Below, piece by piece: positions 1 through 8,052 of a stretch of 64,000 bases of DNA. Every line of letters starts with the position of its first letter. Position 1 is the first letter of the stretch. Source of the DNA: Fuscovulum sp. (lineage in GTDB: Bacteria; Pseudomonadota; Alphaproteobacteria; Rhodobacterales; Rhodobacteraceae); contig CP136571.1 in assembly GCA_035192965.1 (NCBI GenBank), forward strand, positions 1,260,501 through 1,324,500. Reading direction: 5' to 3'. The position numbers were made by a program, and so were the translations under genes. Under the pieces are notes generated by a model that was not told where the DNA came from, searched no databases, and saw only the letters and a program-made list of their open reading frames with translations.

Positions 1-1
1 G

Positions 2-940
2 CGCGACTATGTCAGCCGCTGCATGACGCTGGAGATTCGCGAAGGCCGGGGCGTGGGCGCGAATGGCGACCACATCCACCTGCACCTGAACCACCTGCCC
101 AAGGAGACGCTAGATCTGCGCCTGCCGGGGATTTCAGAGTCGGCGCGCATCTTTGCTGGGGTGGACCTGACGAAAGAGCCGATCCCGGTTCTGCCGACGG
201 TGCATTACAACATGGGCGGTATTCCGACGAACTACTGGGGTGAGGTGTTGAACCCCACGGCGGAAACCCCGGATGCGGTGTTCCCCGGCCTGATGGCGGT
301 GGGTGAGGCGGGCTGTGCCTCGGTGCATGGCGCGAACCGGCTGGGATCAAACTCCTTGATCGACCTTGTGGTGTTCGGCCGTGCGGCGGCCATTCGCGCC
401 GGGCAGATCGTGGATCCGAAAACGCCAGTGCCGGCGGTGAACAAGGCCGAGGTGGACAAGGCGCTGACGCGGTTCGACGCGACGCGCCATGCCAACGGCG
501 CCACGCCCACGGCGGCCCTGCGGTTGGAGATGCAGCGCACGATGCAGGCGGATGCGGCGGTGTTCCGGACCGAAGCGACGCTAGCCGAAGGCGAGAAGAA
601 GATGACCGCGATTGCGGGCAAGATGGGCGATATCAAGGTGACCGACCGGTCGCTGGTCTGGAACAGCGATCTGATGGAGACGCTGGAACTGGGCAACCTG
701 ATGCCCAATGCGCTGGCCACGATCTATGGCGCGCATGCCCGGACGGAATCGCGCGGTGCGCATGCGCATGAGGATCACCCGACGCGGGATGATGCCAACT
801 GGCGCAAGCATTCGCTGGCCTGGGTGGATGGCGACAAGGTGCGGCTGGACTATCGCGCCGTGCATACCGCGCCGCTGACGACGGAAGCGGAAGGCGGGAT
901 CAGCCTGAAGAAGATCGCCCCTGCAGAGCGGAAGTTCTGA
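2..940 (+). CDS. sdhA: Succinate dehydrogenase flavoprotein subunit, C-terminal part (5' end outside window)
   Basis: This is the last 312 residues of the flavoprotein subunit of respiratory complex II, which oxidises succinate to fumarate and passes electrons to SdhB at the inner membrane. The frame is open from base 2, so the true start lies upstream of the window. Seen: the stretch [16 protein letters not shown], the FAD-contact segment [19 protein letters not shown], and the usual SdhA tail with [20 protein letters not shown] followed by a NWRKHSLAW block. All of these are typical of SdhA. It is followed by two small lipoprotein genes and then sdhB on the same strand, so it belongs to the sdh operon. 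The identification is firm; only the start is missing. Confidence 0.97.
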   Translation, partial: RDYVSRCMTLEIREGRGVGANGDHIHLHLNHLPKETLDLRLPGISESARIFAGVDLTKEPIPVLPTVHYNMGGIPTNYWGEVLNPTAETPDAVFPGLMAVGEAGCASVHGANRLGSNSLIDLVVFGRAAAIRAGQIVDPKTPVPAVNKAEVDKALTRFDATRHANGATPTAALRLEMQRTMQADAAVFRTEATLAEGEKKMTAIAGKMGDIKVTDRSLVWNSDLMETLELGNLMPNALATIYGAHARTESRGAHAHEDHPTRDDANWRKHSLAWVDGDKVRLDYRAVHTAPLTTEAEGGISLKKIAPAERKF

Positions 941-1068
941 GGATGGGCATGGCGCGGCAGGTTTCATCGGCAGGGAAGCGCCCGTTTGGCGCGGGCCTTG
1001 GCCTGTGGGTCTGCGGCGCTGGCGCGGGCTGTGGCAGGGTAGGGACTTCTGACAAAGGAGGTTCCGCG

Positions 1069-1404
1069 ATGCCCCGTTCCCTTGCGCGCTTTGGTGTTCC
1101 CGTTTTGGTTGGTGCCAGCATGTTGCTGGCGGCCTGTTCGCCGCAGGACATGGCCGACAAGATCGGGCGGCGTACGGCGGAAACCGTGGTGCGGCCGATC
1201 GTCGATGATCGGCTGGCCGGGCCGCAGGCCGATGCGGCGACGCGCTGCGTGGTGCAGAATGCCAGTGCGGCTGAAGTGCAGACCTTGGCGCGGGATGTGG
1301 GCGTTTATGCCGGGACATCGACCGAGGCCACCGTCTGGGCCATCGTGGCGCGCAGCGAGACGCAAAGCTGCCTTGCGGCGGCTGGCGTGGCGTTGGGGGC
1401 ATAG
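1069..1404 (+). CDS. Small lipoprotein of unknown function in the sdh operon
   Basis: A predicted 111-residue lipoprotein. The ATG at 1069 is chosen because a strong ribosome site (AAAGGAGG) lies just upstream, and because the protein then begins with a clean type II signal peptide ending in the lipobox LAAC (acyl cysteine near residue 22). A longer in-frame reading from 943 adds a Gly/Ser-rich leader that does not look like protein. The mature part has two further cysteines (in RCVVQN and QSCLAAAG), which could form a disulfide. It sits between sdhA and sdhB, 128 bases after sdhA and 2 bases before the next lipoprotein gene. No function is recognised; co-transcription with complex II genes is inferred from position only. 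Confidence 0.8.
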   Translation: MPRSLARFGVPVLVGASMLLAACSPQDMADKIGRRTAETVVRPIVDDRLAGPQADAATRCVVQNASAAEVQTLARDVGVYAGTSTEATVWAIVARSETQSCLAAAGVALGA

Positions 1405-1406
1405 CG

Positions 1407-1700
1407 ATGCGCGCGCTGGTTCTGTTGCCGATTGTGGCGCTGGCGGCCTGCGGGCCGATCCCGGTGGACCGGGCCGAGCAACAATGCCTGGACCGGGCGC
1501 AACTGGCGGCCAAACCACGAGGCGAGGTCAGCGCCGGGGTCACATCGAATGGCGGGCCAAAGACACGGCTGAAGGTTGAGGTGTCGTCCGACTTCATCCT
1601 TGGGCGCGATCCTTCGGCGATCTTTGAGACCTGCGTCTATCAGAAATCCGGGCAGCCGCCGACGCGGCCGCTCTACTCATTCCCGGAATGGAGGGGATAA
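1407..1700 (+). CDS. Second small lipoprotein in the sdh operon
   Basis: A predicted 97-residue lipoprotein. Its N-terminus ([17 protein letters not shown]) is a short signal peptide with the lipobox LAAC at residues 12-15. The rest is soluble and holds a pair of cysteines (QQCLDRA and ETCVYQ) and ends [10 protein letters not shown]. It starts 2 bases after the preceding lipoprotein gene stops. It ends 4 bases before the sdhB start, and the sdhB ribosome site (GGAGGGG) lies inside its last codons, so translation of the two is probably coupled. No family is recognised with certainty. The unrelated sequence but shared lipobox and Cys pair of the two neighbours suggest a similar envelope location. 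Confidence 0.8.
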   Translation: MRALVLLPIVALAACGPIPVDRAEQQCLDRAQLAAKPRGEVSAGVTSNGGPKTRLKVEVSSDFILGRDPSAIFETCVYQKSGQPPTRPLYSFPEWRG

Positions 1701-1704
1701 CCCG

Positions 1705-2481
1705 ATGGTTCAGTTCACGCTTCCCAAGAACAGCAAGGTCCGCACGGGCAAGACATGGCCCAAGCCTGCGGGGGGCAATGTCCGCAAGTTTCAGGTCTAT
1801 CGCTGGAACCCCGATGATGGGGAAAACCCGCGGGTGGATACCTATTTCGTGGATATGGACAGCTGCGGGCCGATGGTTCTGGACGCGCTGATCAAGATCA
1901 AGACCGAGATTGACCCGACGCTGACCTTCCGCCGGTCCTGCCGTGAGGGGATTTGCGGGTCTTGCGCGATGAACATTGGCGGGATCAACACGCTGGCCTG
2001 CATCTATGGGCTGGATGAGGTGAAGGGGGATGTGAAGATCTATCCGCTGCCGCACCTGCCGGTGATCAAGGATCTGGTGCCGGACCTGACGCATTTCTAT
2101 GCCCAGCATGCCAGCATCATGCCGTGGCTGGAGACCAAGACGAACCGCCCGGCCAAGGAGTGGCGGCAGTCGATCGAGGATCGCAAGAAGCTGGACGGGC
2201 TTTATGAATGCGTGATGTGCGCGTCGTGCAGCACCTCTTGCCCGTCTTACTGGTGGAATGGCGACAAGTATCTGGGGCCGGCGGCGCTGCTGCACGCCTA
2301 TCGCTGGATCATCGATAGCCGCGATGAGGCGACGCCGGAGCGGCTGGATCAGTTGGAAGATCCGTTCAAGCTGTATCGCTGCCACACGATCATGAACTGC
2401 GCCAAGACCTGCCCCAAGGGTCTGAACCCGGCCAAGGCGATTGCAGAGATCAAGAAGATGATGGTGGAGCGGGTGGTGTAA
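1705..2481 (+). CDS. sdhB: Succinate dehydrogenase iron-sulfur subunit
   Basis: SdhB carries electrons from the FAD of SdhA through three iron-sulfur clusters to ubiquinone. The 258-residue length is normal. The [2Fe-2S] ligands are C79, C84, C87 and C99 (in [10 protein letters not shown]). The ferredoxin-like half has C169, C172, C175 and C179 ([11 protein letters not shown]), and C226, C232 and C236 (NCAKTCPKG), giving the ligands for the [4Fe-4S] and [3Fe-4S] clusters. The ATG at 1705 is used because it follows GGAGGGG at a proper distance and gives the family N-terminus. It is the last gene of the sdh operon: a strong hairpin terminator follows directly. ugd converges from the other strand. 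Confidence 0.98.
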   Translation: MVQFTLPKNSKVRTGKTWPKPAGGNVRKFQVYRWNPDDGENPRVDTYFVDMDSCGPMVLDALIKIKTEIDPTLTFRRSCREGICGSCAMNIGGINTLACIYGLDEVKGDVKIYPLPHLPVIKDLVPDLTHFYAQHASIMPWLETKTNRPAKEWRQSIEDRKKLDGLYECVMCASCSTSCPSYWWNGDKYLGPAALLHAYRWIIDSRDEATPERLDQLEDPFKLYRCHTIMNCAKTCPKGLNPAKAIAEIKKMMVERVV

Positions 2482-2504
2482 CACCGCCCGTCATCGGAAA
2501 CAGG

Positions 2505-2540
2505 AAAGGCCGGGGTTTGTGCCCCGGCCTTTTGGTTTTT
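2505..2540 (+). terminator. Rho-independent terminator after sdhB (probably bidirectional)
   Basis: An 11-bp perfect stem (AAAGGCCGGGG, 2505-2515, with its complement at 2522-2532) closes a 6-base loop and runs into TTTGGTTTTT. It lies 24 bases after the sdhB stop and just beyond the end of ugd on the other strand, where the reverse transcript would also end in a short T run. Confidence 0.9.
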
Positions 2541-2555
2541 CCGGGTGTTTTGCGT

Positions 2556-3860
2556 TCAGCGGCCCACACCGACATAGGTTTCGAACCCGGCAGCCAGCAC
2601 GTCTTCGCGGCTATAGATGTTGCGCAGGTCGGCCATGCGGGGGGTGTTCATCTTGCGCGCCAGTTTCGCCAGATCGAGGGCTCGGAATTCGTTCCATTCG
2701 GTGAGGATCACCAGAACATCGGCCCCCTGCGCGGCGTGATAGGCGTTTTCCACCCAGCGGACATGGGGAAGCAGCGCCTCGCCCTCATGCTGGCCTTGCG
2801 GGTCCATCACGCGGACCTTGGCACCGCCGCCCACAAGCGCAGGCACGATGGTGAGCGAGGGCGCATCGCGCATGTCATCAGTGTTGGGTTTGAAGGTGAC
2901 GCCGAGGATGCCCACCGTTTTGCCGTTGAGGGTGCCATCCAGCAGATCGACGATCTTGTCGAGCATGCGCAGCTTGACCTGATCATTGACCTTGATGACG
3001 GTTTCCACAATCTGCATGGGTACTGCGTTTTCCTGCCCGATGCGGGCCAAGGCCTTGGTATCCTTGGGGAAACAAGACCCGCCATAGCCGGGGCCGGCAT
3101 GGAGGAATTTGTTGCCGATGCGGCCATCGAGGCCGATGCCTTTGGAGACGGACTTGATGTCGGCCCCCACGCGTTCGCACAGCGCCGCGATTTCGTTGAT
3201 GAAGGTGATCTTGGTCGCGAGGAAGGCGTTGGCGGCGTATTTGATCATCTCGGCCGATTCCAGATCGGTGAAGACGATGGGGAAATCGCGCAGAAAGAGC
3301 GGGCGGTAAATGTCGGACATCACCTTTTTGGCACGGTCATTTTCCACGCCCACCACCACCCGGTCAGGGCGCATGAAATCGTCGATTGCCGCGCCTTCGC
3401 GCAGGAATTCCGGGTTGGAGGCGATGTCGAAATCGGCGGCGGGGCTGGAGGCGCGGACGGCCTCGGCCACTTTGCGGTTGGTGCCGACGGGGACGGTGGA
3501 TTTGGTGACGATGACAGCATAGCCGGTGAGGGCGCGTCCGATTTCTTCGGCCGCGGCCATGACATAGCGCAGGTCGGCATGGCCATCGCCGCGCCGGGTG
3601 GGGGTTCCCACAGCGATGAAGACGGCATCGGCCCCGGCGACCGCCTCGGCCAGATCAAGGGAAAAGGACAGGCGTCCGGCGGCGACGTTCTTGGCCATCA
3701 GGTCCTGAAGGCCGGGTTCAAAGATCGGGATTTCGCCCGCGTTGAGACGGTCGATCTTGGCGGGGTCTTTGTCGACGCAGATCACGTCATGCCCGAAATC
3801 GGAAAAACACACCCCGGAGACGAGGCCGACATAGCCTGTCCCGATCATCGCAATCTTCAT
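2556..3860 (-). CDS. ugd: UDP-glucose 6-dehydrogenase
   Basis: It oxidises UDP-glucose to UDP-glucuronate with two NAD+, supplying an acidic sugar for exopolysaccharide or lipopolysaccharide. The protein is 434 residues, the normal size. Seen: the Rossmann NAD site GTGYVG at residues 7-12, the segment GTPTRRGDGHADL, the conserved lysine in EMIKYAANAFLATKI (about residue 207), and the catalytic cysteine C263 in GPGYGGSCFPKD. The ATG at 3860 gives the family start MKIAMIGTGYVG; upstream in-frame codons are not protein-like. It is convergent with sdhB and lies downstream of a DUF2793 gene on the same strand. With galE nearby it forms a small nucleotide-sugar group that could feed the polysaccharide locus at 34-53 kb. 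Confidence 0.96.
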   Translation of the reverse strand: MKIAMIGTGYVGLVSGVCFSDFGHDVICVDKDPAKIDRLNAGEIPIFEPGLQDLMAKNVAAGRLSFSLDLAEAVAGADAVFIAVGTPTRRGDGHADLRYVMAAAEEIGRALTGYAVIVTKSTVPVGTNRKVAEAVRASSPAADFDIASNPEFLREGAAIDDFMRPDRVVVGVENDRAKKVMSDIYRPLFLRDFPIVFTDLESAEMIKYAANAFLATKITFINEIAALCERVGADIKSVSKGIGLDGRIGNKFLHAGPGYGGSCFPKDTKALARIGQENAVPMQIVETVIKVNDQVKLRMLDKIVDLLDGTLNGKTVGILGVTFKPNTDDMRDAPSLTIVPALVGGGAKVRVMDPQGQHEGEALLPHVRWVENAYHAAQGADVLVILTEWNEFRALDLAKLARKMNTPRMADLRNIYSREDVLAAGFETYVGVGR

Positions 3861-3898
3861 GACTCTGCACCTGTTCCCAACGGACCTTTGACACAGCC

Positions 3899-3928
3899 TG
3901 TGTAGGGCAGGGCGATTCGTGCTGTCAA
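3899..3928 (-). promoter_or_regulatory. Possible sigma-70 type promoter for ugd
   Basis: On the minus strand TTGACA (3923-3928) is followed 18 bases later by TACACA (3899-3904), about 40 bases upstream of the ugd start. The -35 is a perfect match and the -10 is weak, so this is only a candidate. Confidence 0.35.
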
Positions 3929-3931
3929 ACG

Positions 3932-3968
3932 GCCCCTGCGATCTTTGCGATGACAAAGGCGCAGGGGC
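3932..3968 (-). terminator. Stem-loop between the DUF2793 gene and ugd
   Basis: GCCCCTGCG at 3932-3940 pairs perfectly with 3960-3968. A nested 5-bp stem (CTTTG/CAAAG) sits inside. It starts 5 bases after the stop of the DUF2793 gene and would separate its transcript from ugd. No clear T run follows, so it is a terminator-like hairpin rather than a proven terminator. Confidence 0.55.
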
Positions 3969-3973
3969 GTGGA

Positions 3974-5281
3974 TCAGGCCACGCGCAGCCAGATGGCGGT
4001 GGCGGCGGCAGAGTTGATCTCTGTCGAGGTGAAACCCCAAGGGGCCGGGGCAGGGCTGCCCCAGGCGATGGTGCGGCGCAGCACCTTGCGCGCGGCGGTG
4101 ATGGGGGCCGTACCGCCGTTCACATCGGGGGTGGCGGTGGTGGGCCAGACCGACAGGGTGGCGGTCGATGCATGGCGGATGCCGAGCCAGACGGTCCGCC
4201 CCTGACGCAGGTTGAGGGCGACGGTGGCCGATTTGGCCCCGGTGGTGGACAGGTCGAGATCGGCGGTTTCCAGAATCTGGGCATCGGGGCGGCCGTTGGC
4301 ATCGCTGGCATAGATCAGGATGCGGGCCAGTGCGCCCGCGACAGCGGTGGTGCAGTTCAGCAAAAGCCGATCAACCGTCAGGTCGGCGCGCGACTGAAAG
4401 GGAAAGAGGTCGATGCGCCCGGCAGCCCCGGCCAGCGTGCCGAGCGTGCCGCCGCCCGCGCCAGTTGTCGTGAGGACGAGGTCACCGGCGGGCGGGATGA
4501 GCGAAGGGATCTCTCGCTGGCCATCAAGGCGGTGGGTCAGGCCCCCGGCCTGCGCGCGGATCTGATCGGTGGCGGCATTGTGCCAAATCGTGCCATTGGC
4601 GGGGTTTGCGGGATCAGCCATCAGCCCGTGCAGGATCACCGGCTGTGGCAGGGTAACGCTGCCCGTGGCGGGATCAGCGGTGAGAGCGGTGGCGAAGGTG
4701 GTGCCATTGCCGCTGACCTTGATGGCGAAGCTGTCGCCGCCGGTCAGGCCCATTTCGGCGCGGCCGGAATAGCCAGTCTGGAACAGCAGGCTGGCTGTAT
4801 CGGCGGGGTTGGCCTTGTTGACCTTGATCTGATGGCCTGCGCCGTCGTGATCGAAGAGCGATGCGGGCGAGGACAGGGTCAGGCGGTTGACGGCATCGGC
4901 AGTGGCGGCAATGCCAAGGCGTGGCAGGGTTTCCGGCGGGGTTTGTGCGGCAACCCAGGTGGTGCCGTCATGGGCGAGGGTTGTGCTGTCCGACAAAACG
5001 CGGGTCAGCCAGCCCGCGCGGGGGGTAAGGAAGGCCCAAGCGCCGCCCCAGAAGGCTGCGACCTTACCTTCGTGACCTTGCCACAGGCCGGTGGCGGGGC
5101 TTGCCACGATGTGGCGGTCGCCCTCGGCCGGTTGGGCAGGCGGTTCGCTGCGCGTGCGGTCGATCACGGCCAGGTGGACCAGCAGATCCAGCAGGCGGAG
5201 CGCTTCGTTATGGGTGACGTGTTTCTGCGCCTGGGCGGGCAGGATCAGCGGCAGCGCGAGGAGGGGGGTATCGTCGGACAT
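3974..5281 (-). CDS. DUF2793 domain protein (tail-fibre/GTA-associated type)
   Basis: A 435-residue protein. Its first 100 residues carry the DUF2793 signature (PLILPAQAQKHVTHNEAL, then a conserved Leu-rich helix and the segment AVIDRTRSEPPAQPAEGDRHIV). Family knowledge: DUF2793 proteins in Rhodobacterales occur with gene-transfer-agent and phage tail genes and are thought to be fibre or host-contact proteins. The central and C-terminal parts are rich in Thr, Ala and Gly with many short beta-prone repeats, as expected of a fibre. The ATG at 5281 starts MSDDTPLLALPLILPAQAQ and has AAGGT upstream. No capsid, portal or tail gene lies nearby, so it is an orphan between ugd and galE. A longer open frame on the opposite strand is not protein-like. 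Confidence 0.8.
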   Translation of the reverse strand: MSDDTPLLALPLILPAQAQKHVTHNEALRLLDLLVHLAVIDRTRSEPPAQPAEGDRHIVASPATGLWQGHEGKVAAFWGGAWAFLTPRAGWLTRVLSDSTTLAHDGTTWVAAQTPPETLPRLGIAATADAVNRLTLSSPASLFDHDGAGHQIKVNKANPADTASLLFQTGYSGRAEMGLTGGDSFAIKVSGNGTTFATALTADPATGSVTLPQPVILHGLMADPANPANGTIWHNAATDQIRAQAGGLTHRLDGQREIPSLIPPAGDLVLTTTGAGGGTLGTLAGAAGRIDLFPFQSRADLTVDRLLLNCTTAVAGALARILIYASDANGRPDAQILETADLDLSTTGAKSATVALNLRQGRTVWLGIRHASTATLSVWPTTATPDVNGGTAPITAARKVLRRTIAWGSPAPAPWGFTSTEINSAAATAIWLRVA

Positions 5282-5446
5282 CGGGAACCTTCTGGCCAGA
5301 GGATTGGCCGCGAAGGTTGGCTTGCGATGGTGAACGGCAGGAAAACGCGGCGCGCGCTGGGCTGGTGGTGGCATCGAGTGGGGCAGGAGGGATGCCCCTT
5401 TGTCTTTGTCCGGTCAGGCGGTTAGCATGGCGGGAATGAGAGACGG

Positions 5447-6439
5447 ATGAGGGCAAGAGCCGTGGTGCAGCATGTTCTGGTAACGGGGGGCGCGGGCTAT
5501 ATCGGCGCGCATGCCTGCAAGGCGCTGGCGCGGGCGGGCTATGTGCCGGTCTGTTTCGACAATCTGTCGACGGGTTGGGAAGCGGCGGTGAAGTTCGGGC
5601 CGCTGGAGCGGGGCGATCTGATGGACCGGGCCGCGATTGATGCGGCGCTGGCCCGGTGGAAGCCGGTGGCGGTGATGCATTTCGCGGCGCTGTCGTTGGT
5701 CGGCGAGTCCATGTCGGACCCCGGGCGCTATTGGCGGGTGAATGTGGGCGGGGCGCTGAACCTGATTGAGGCCTGTGTGGCGGCGGGGGTGGAGCGGTTC
5801 GTGTTTTCATCGACCTGCGCGACCTATGGCGATCAGGATGGGGTGGTGCTGAACGAAGACACGCCGCAGCGGCCGATCAATGCCTATGGCGCGTCGAAGC
5901 TGGCCATAGAGCAGATGCTGGGGAATTTCGGGGCGAGTCATGGGCTGCAATCGGTGGTTTTCCGCTATTTCAACGTTGCGGGGGCCGATCCGGACGGCGA
6001 GGTGGGCGAGCGGCACGAACCGGAGACTCATCTGATCCCGCTGATGCTGGATGCGGTTGAAGGCAGGCGCGCGGCGCTGACGGTATTCGGCTCGGACTAT
6101 CCGACGGCGGATGGCACCTGCGTGCGGGATTATGTGCATGTGACCGATCTGGCCGAGGCGCATGTGCGGGGGTTGCGCTGGCTGGAGGGCGGCAAGGGGA
6201 GCCGGGTGTTCTGTCTGGGCAGCGGGACTGGCTATTCGGTGCGTGCGGTGCTGGACCATGCGCGCGTGGTCACGAACCGCGCGGTGCCGGTGGTGGAAGG
6301 CGCGCGGCGGGCCGGGGATGCGGCGGCGCTGGTCTGCGGATCGGAGCGCGCGCGGGACGAATTGGGATGGGAGCCGGAGCGCGGGCTGGAGGCGATGATC
6401 CGTGATGCCTGGCGCTGGTCGCAGGGCGGGGGGTACTGA
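5447..6439 (+). CDS. galE: UDP-glucose 4-epimerase
   Basis: It interconverts UDP-glucose and UDP-galactose through a bound NAD, supplying galactose residues for surface polysaccharides. The length of 330 residues is standard. Seen: the extended-SDR nucleotide site TGGAGYIG near residues 13-20, the FDNLSTG motif, the catalytic serine in FSSTCATYG (S121/S122), and the catalytic pair Y147 and K151 in NAYGASK. The segment YFNVAGADPDGEVGERHEPETHLIP is typical of GalE. The start is uncertain: ATG 5447 has only a weak ribosome site, and GTG 5462 would give VVQHVLVTGG after GAGGG. It stands alone, divergent from the DUF2793 gene and convergent with the LacI-family gene that follows. Confidence 0.94.
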   Translation: MRARAVVQHVLVTGGAGYIGAHACKALARAGYVPVCFDNLSTGWEAAVKFGPLERGDLMDRAAIDAALARWKPVAVMHFAALSLVGESMSDPGRYWRVNVGGALNLIEACVAAGVERFVFSSTCATYGDQDGVVLNEDTPQRPINAYGASKLAIEQMLGNFGASHGLQSVVFRYFNVAGADPDGEVGERHEPETHLIPLMLDAVEGRRAALTVFGSDYPTADGTCVRDYVHVTDLAEAHVRGLRWLEGGKGSRVFCLGSGTGYSVRAVLDHARVVTNRAVPVVEGARRAGDAAALVCGSERARDELGWEPERGLEAMIRDAWRWSQGGGY

Positions 6440-6621
6440 GGGGAAGCCCCCTTGCTTTTGGTAGATGCCCGTTCCCGCCCTTACCATTTGCCAATGGAGA
6501 CCGAAGTGGAGGGTTTCGGGTGGCAGGCGTGATGGTGCGGTCGTTGGGGCCGTTTCAGGGCCGAAGCAACACCCTGCCAGACAGTACGCAAAGTGAAGCG
6601 GGCAAGCGCGCGGGTTTTGGC

Positions 6622-7638
6622 CTAGCCGGTCGATTGCCGGATCAGCAGTTCGGGTGAAATGGCGATCCGCGCCGGGGCGACTTGCCGCCCATCCAGTATG
6701 TCGAGGATCAGCGCCGCAGTGCGCGCGCCGATGTCGTTCGGGAAGGGATTGATCGTGGTCAGTGCGGGGACAGAGATGCCGGCGATTTCGTAATCGCCGA
6801 AACCGGCGATCCAAAGCCTGCCCGGCACCGCGACAGCGCGCCTTTGGCATTCGGTCAGGGCACCGAAGGCCGACAGGTCGGAGACGCAGATCACCGCCTG
6901 CGTGTCGGGGAGCGTTTCCAGCAAGCGACCCATCGCCTCGGCCCCTTCGCGGATCGAGATCGGAGGCGCCCCGGCCGCGATCAGGCGGGTGGCGTCCAGC
7001 CCGTGTTCCTGCATCGCCGCGATGAACCCGACGCGGCGGTCGGCACCGCGGGTGTCGCGGGTCGTATCGCCCCCGATGAAGGCGATCCGCGTCAGGCCCT
7101 GCGCCACGAAATGATCCACCATTCCGCGCACGGCGTCTGCGTTTGAAAAGCCTATGACATGGCCGATGGGATCATTCGGCAGATCCCAGGTTTCGATCAC
7201 CGGGATGCCTGCGTTTTCCAGCATCCGCCGGGCGCGGGGGGTGTGGCGGCCCCCGGTAACGACAATGGCTTCGGGGCGGCGGCGAAGGAACTGTTCGATC
7301 AGGCGTTCTTCTTCGGCCATGTCGTAATCGGTGTAGCCCAGCAGGATTTGCAGCCCGCGCGGCTTGAGCCCTTCGGACAGGCCGCGCACGGTTTCGGCAA
7401 AGTTGGCGTTGTTGAGCGAGGGGATGGTGACGGCGATGAAATCTGTCTTCTGGGACCGCAGGTTGGAGGCGGTGCTGTCGAACACATAGCCCAGATCATC
7501 GGCCGCCTTGAGGATGGCATCGCGTGTTGCGCTGCTGACCGAACTGTCGGCCTTGAAGGCCCGGCTGACCGTCATTGGCGAGACGCCGGCAAGACGGGCG
7601 ACATCGGCCATTGTCGGAGACTTGCGGGCGGTGCTCAT
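6622..7638 (-). CDS. LacI-family repressor, GntR/IdnR-like (first of two)
   Basis: A 338-residue transcription factor with an N-terminal LacI helix-turn-helix (TMADVARLAGVSPMTVSRAFK, about residues 9-29) and a periplasmic-binding-protein-like sugar domain. The recognition helix reads MTVSR, as in the E. coli gluconate regulators GntR and IdnR, not YQTVSR as in LacI. It is the last gene of the minus-strand group idnO-gntK-garR-like-ABM, 51 bases after the preceding stop, so it is probably made with the operon it controls. Four operator-like palindromes with the GntR-type core GTTAYCGNTA occur in this island. The likely ligand is gluconate, idonate or a keto-gluconate; this is inferred from context. 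Confidence 0.88.
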   Translation of the reverse strand: MSTARKSPTMADVARLAGVSPMTVSRAFKADSSVSSATRDAILKAADDLGYVFDSTASNLRSQKTDFIAVTIPSLNNANFAETVRGLSEGLKPRGLQILLGYTDYDMAEEERLIEQFLRRRPEAIVVTGGRHTPRARRMLENAGIPVIETWDLPNDPIGHVIGFSNADAVRGMVDHFVAQGLTRIAFIGGDTTRDTRGADRRVGFIAAMQEHGLDATRLIAAGAPPISIREGAEAMGRLLETLPDTQAVICVSDLSAFGALTECQRRAVAVPGRLWIAGFGDYEIAGISVPALTTINPFPNDIGARTAALILDILDGRQVAPARIAISPELLIRQSTG

Positions 7639-7689
7639 GTGGCTTGTCTAGCCTTCGTGCGGGTGAAAATCCAGCGTCCAGACGCGGTT

Positions 7690-8025
7690 TCAGGCCGGGT
7701 CAAAGCTGTGGGCGGTGGTGACGTGGTGGTGGATACGCCCTGTGAAGAAGCGCGACAGAACCGCTTCGGTTGCGGCGCGGCCCTCCATACGGATCGGGTG
7801 GTCGAGGAAGGCGTCAACGGTGGCGCGATCCGGCCAGTCGATCGCTAGGATGAGCGGAAATTCCGGCGCCCCGGCATCGCGGTCATCGGCGAAGGTGACA
7901 TGGATTGCAAGCGCGCCGGGAAAGCGGCGCCAGACGGGCAGGATTTCGGCCAGCACGGCGGCGCGGAAGGCTTCGGTCTGGCCGGGGTGAACGGTGCCTT
8001 CGAAAAGGGCATAGCGGGTGATCAT
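7690..8025 (-). CDS. Small ferredoxin-like alpha+beta barrel protein (ABM/EthD-like)
   Basis: A 111-residue protein that looks like a dimeric alpha+beta barrel of the antibiotic-biosynthesis-monooxygenase/EthD kind. It has an N-terminal beta strand (MITRYALFEGTV), a central segment FPGALAIHVTFADD, a second strand PLILAIDWPDRATVDAFLDHP and a His-rich end (TGRIHHHVTTAHSFDPA). It lies 27 bases after the GarR-like gene and 51 bases before the regulator gene, inside the idonate/gluconate operon. Members of this fold act as small oxygenases, isomerases or binding proteins. Which applies here cannot be told; the family assignment rests on size and strand pattern. Confidence 0.65.
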   Translation of the reverse strand: MITRYALFEGTVHPGQTEAFRAAVLAEILPVWRRFPGALAIHVTFADDRDAGAPEFPLILAIDWPDRATVDAFLDHPIRMEGRAATEAVLSRFFTGRIHHHVTTAHSFDPA

Positions 8026-8052
8026 CGGGTGAGTTCCTTTCGAAGGCCCCAG

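Noticed and set aside
2517..3905. Long plus-strand open frame opposite ugd
   Set aside because: Its translation is Gly/Asp/His-rich with no motif, while the minus strand encodes a full UDP-glucose dehydrogenase. It is a GC-rich shadow.
3974..5281. Prophage or GTA cluster around the DUF2793 gene
   Set aside because: Flanking genes are ugd and galE; no capsid, portal, terminase or tail gene is near.
3950..5425. 491-codon plus-strand open frame, longer than the DUF2793 gene it overlaps
   Set aside because: Low-complexity Gly/Ala/Arg content and no family motif; the minus strand has the DUF2793 signature and a better start.
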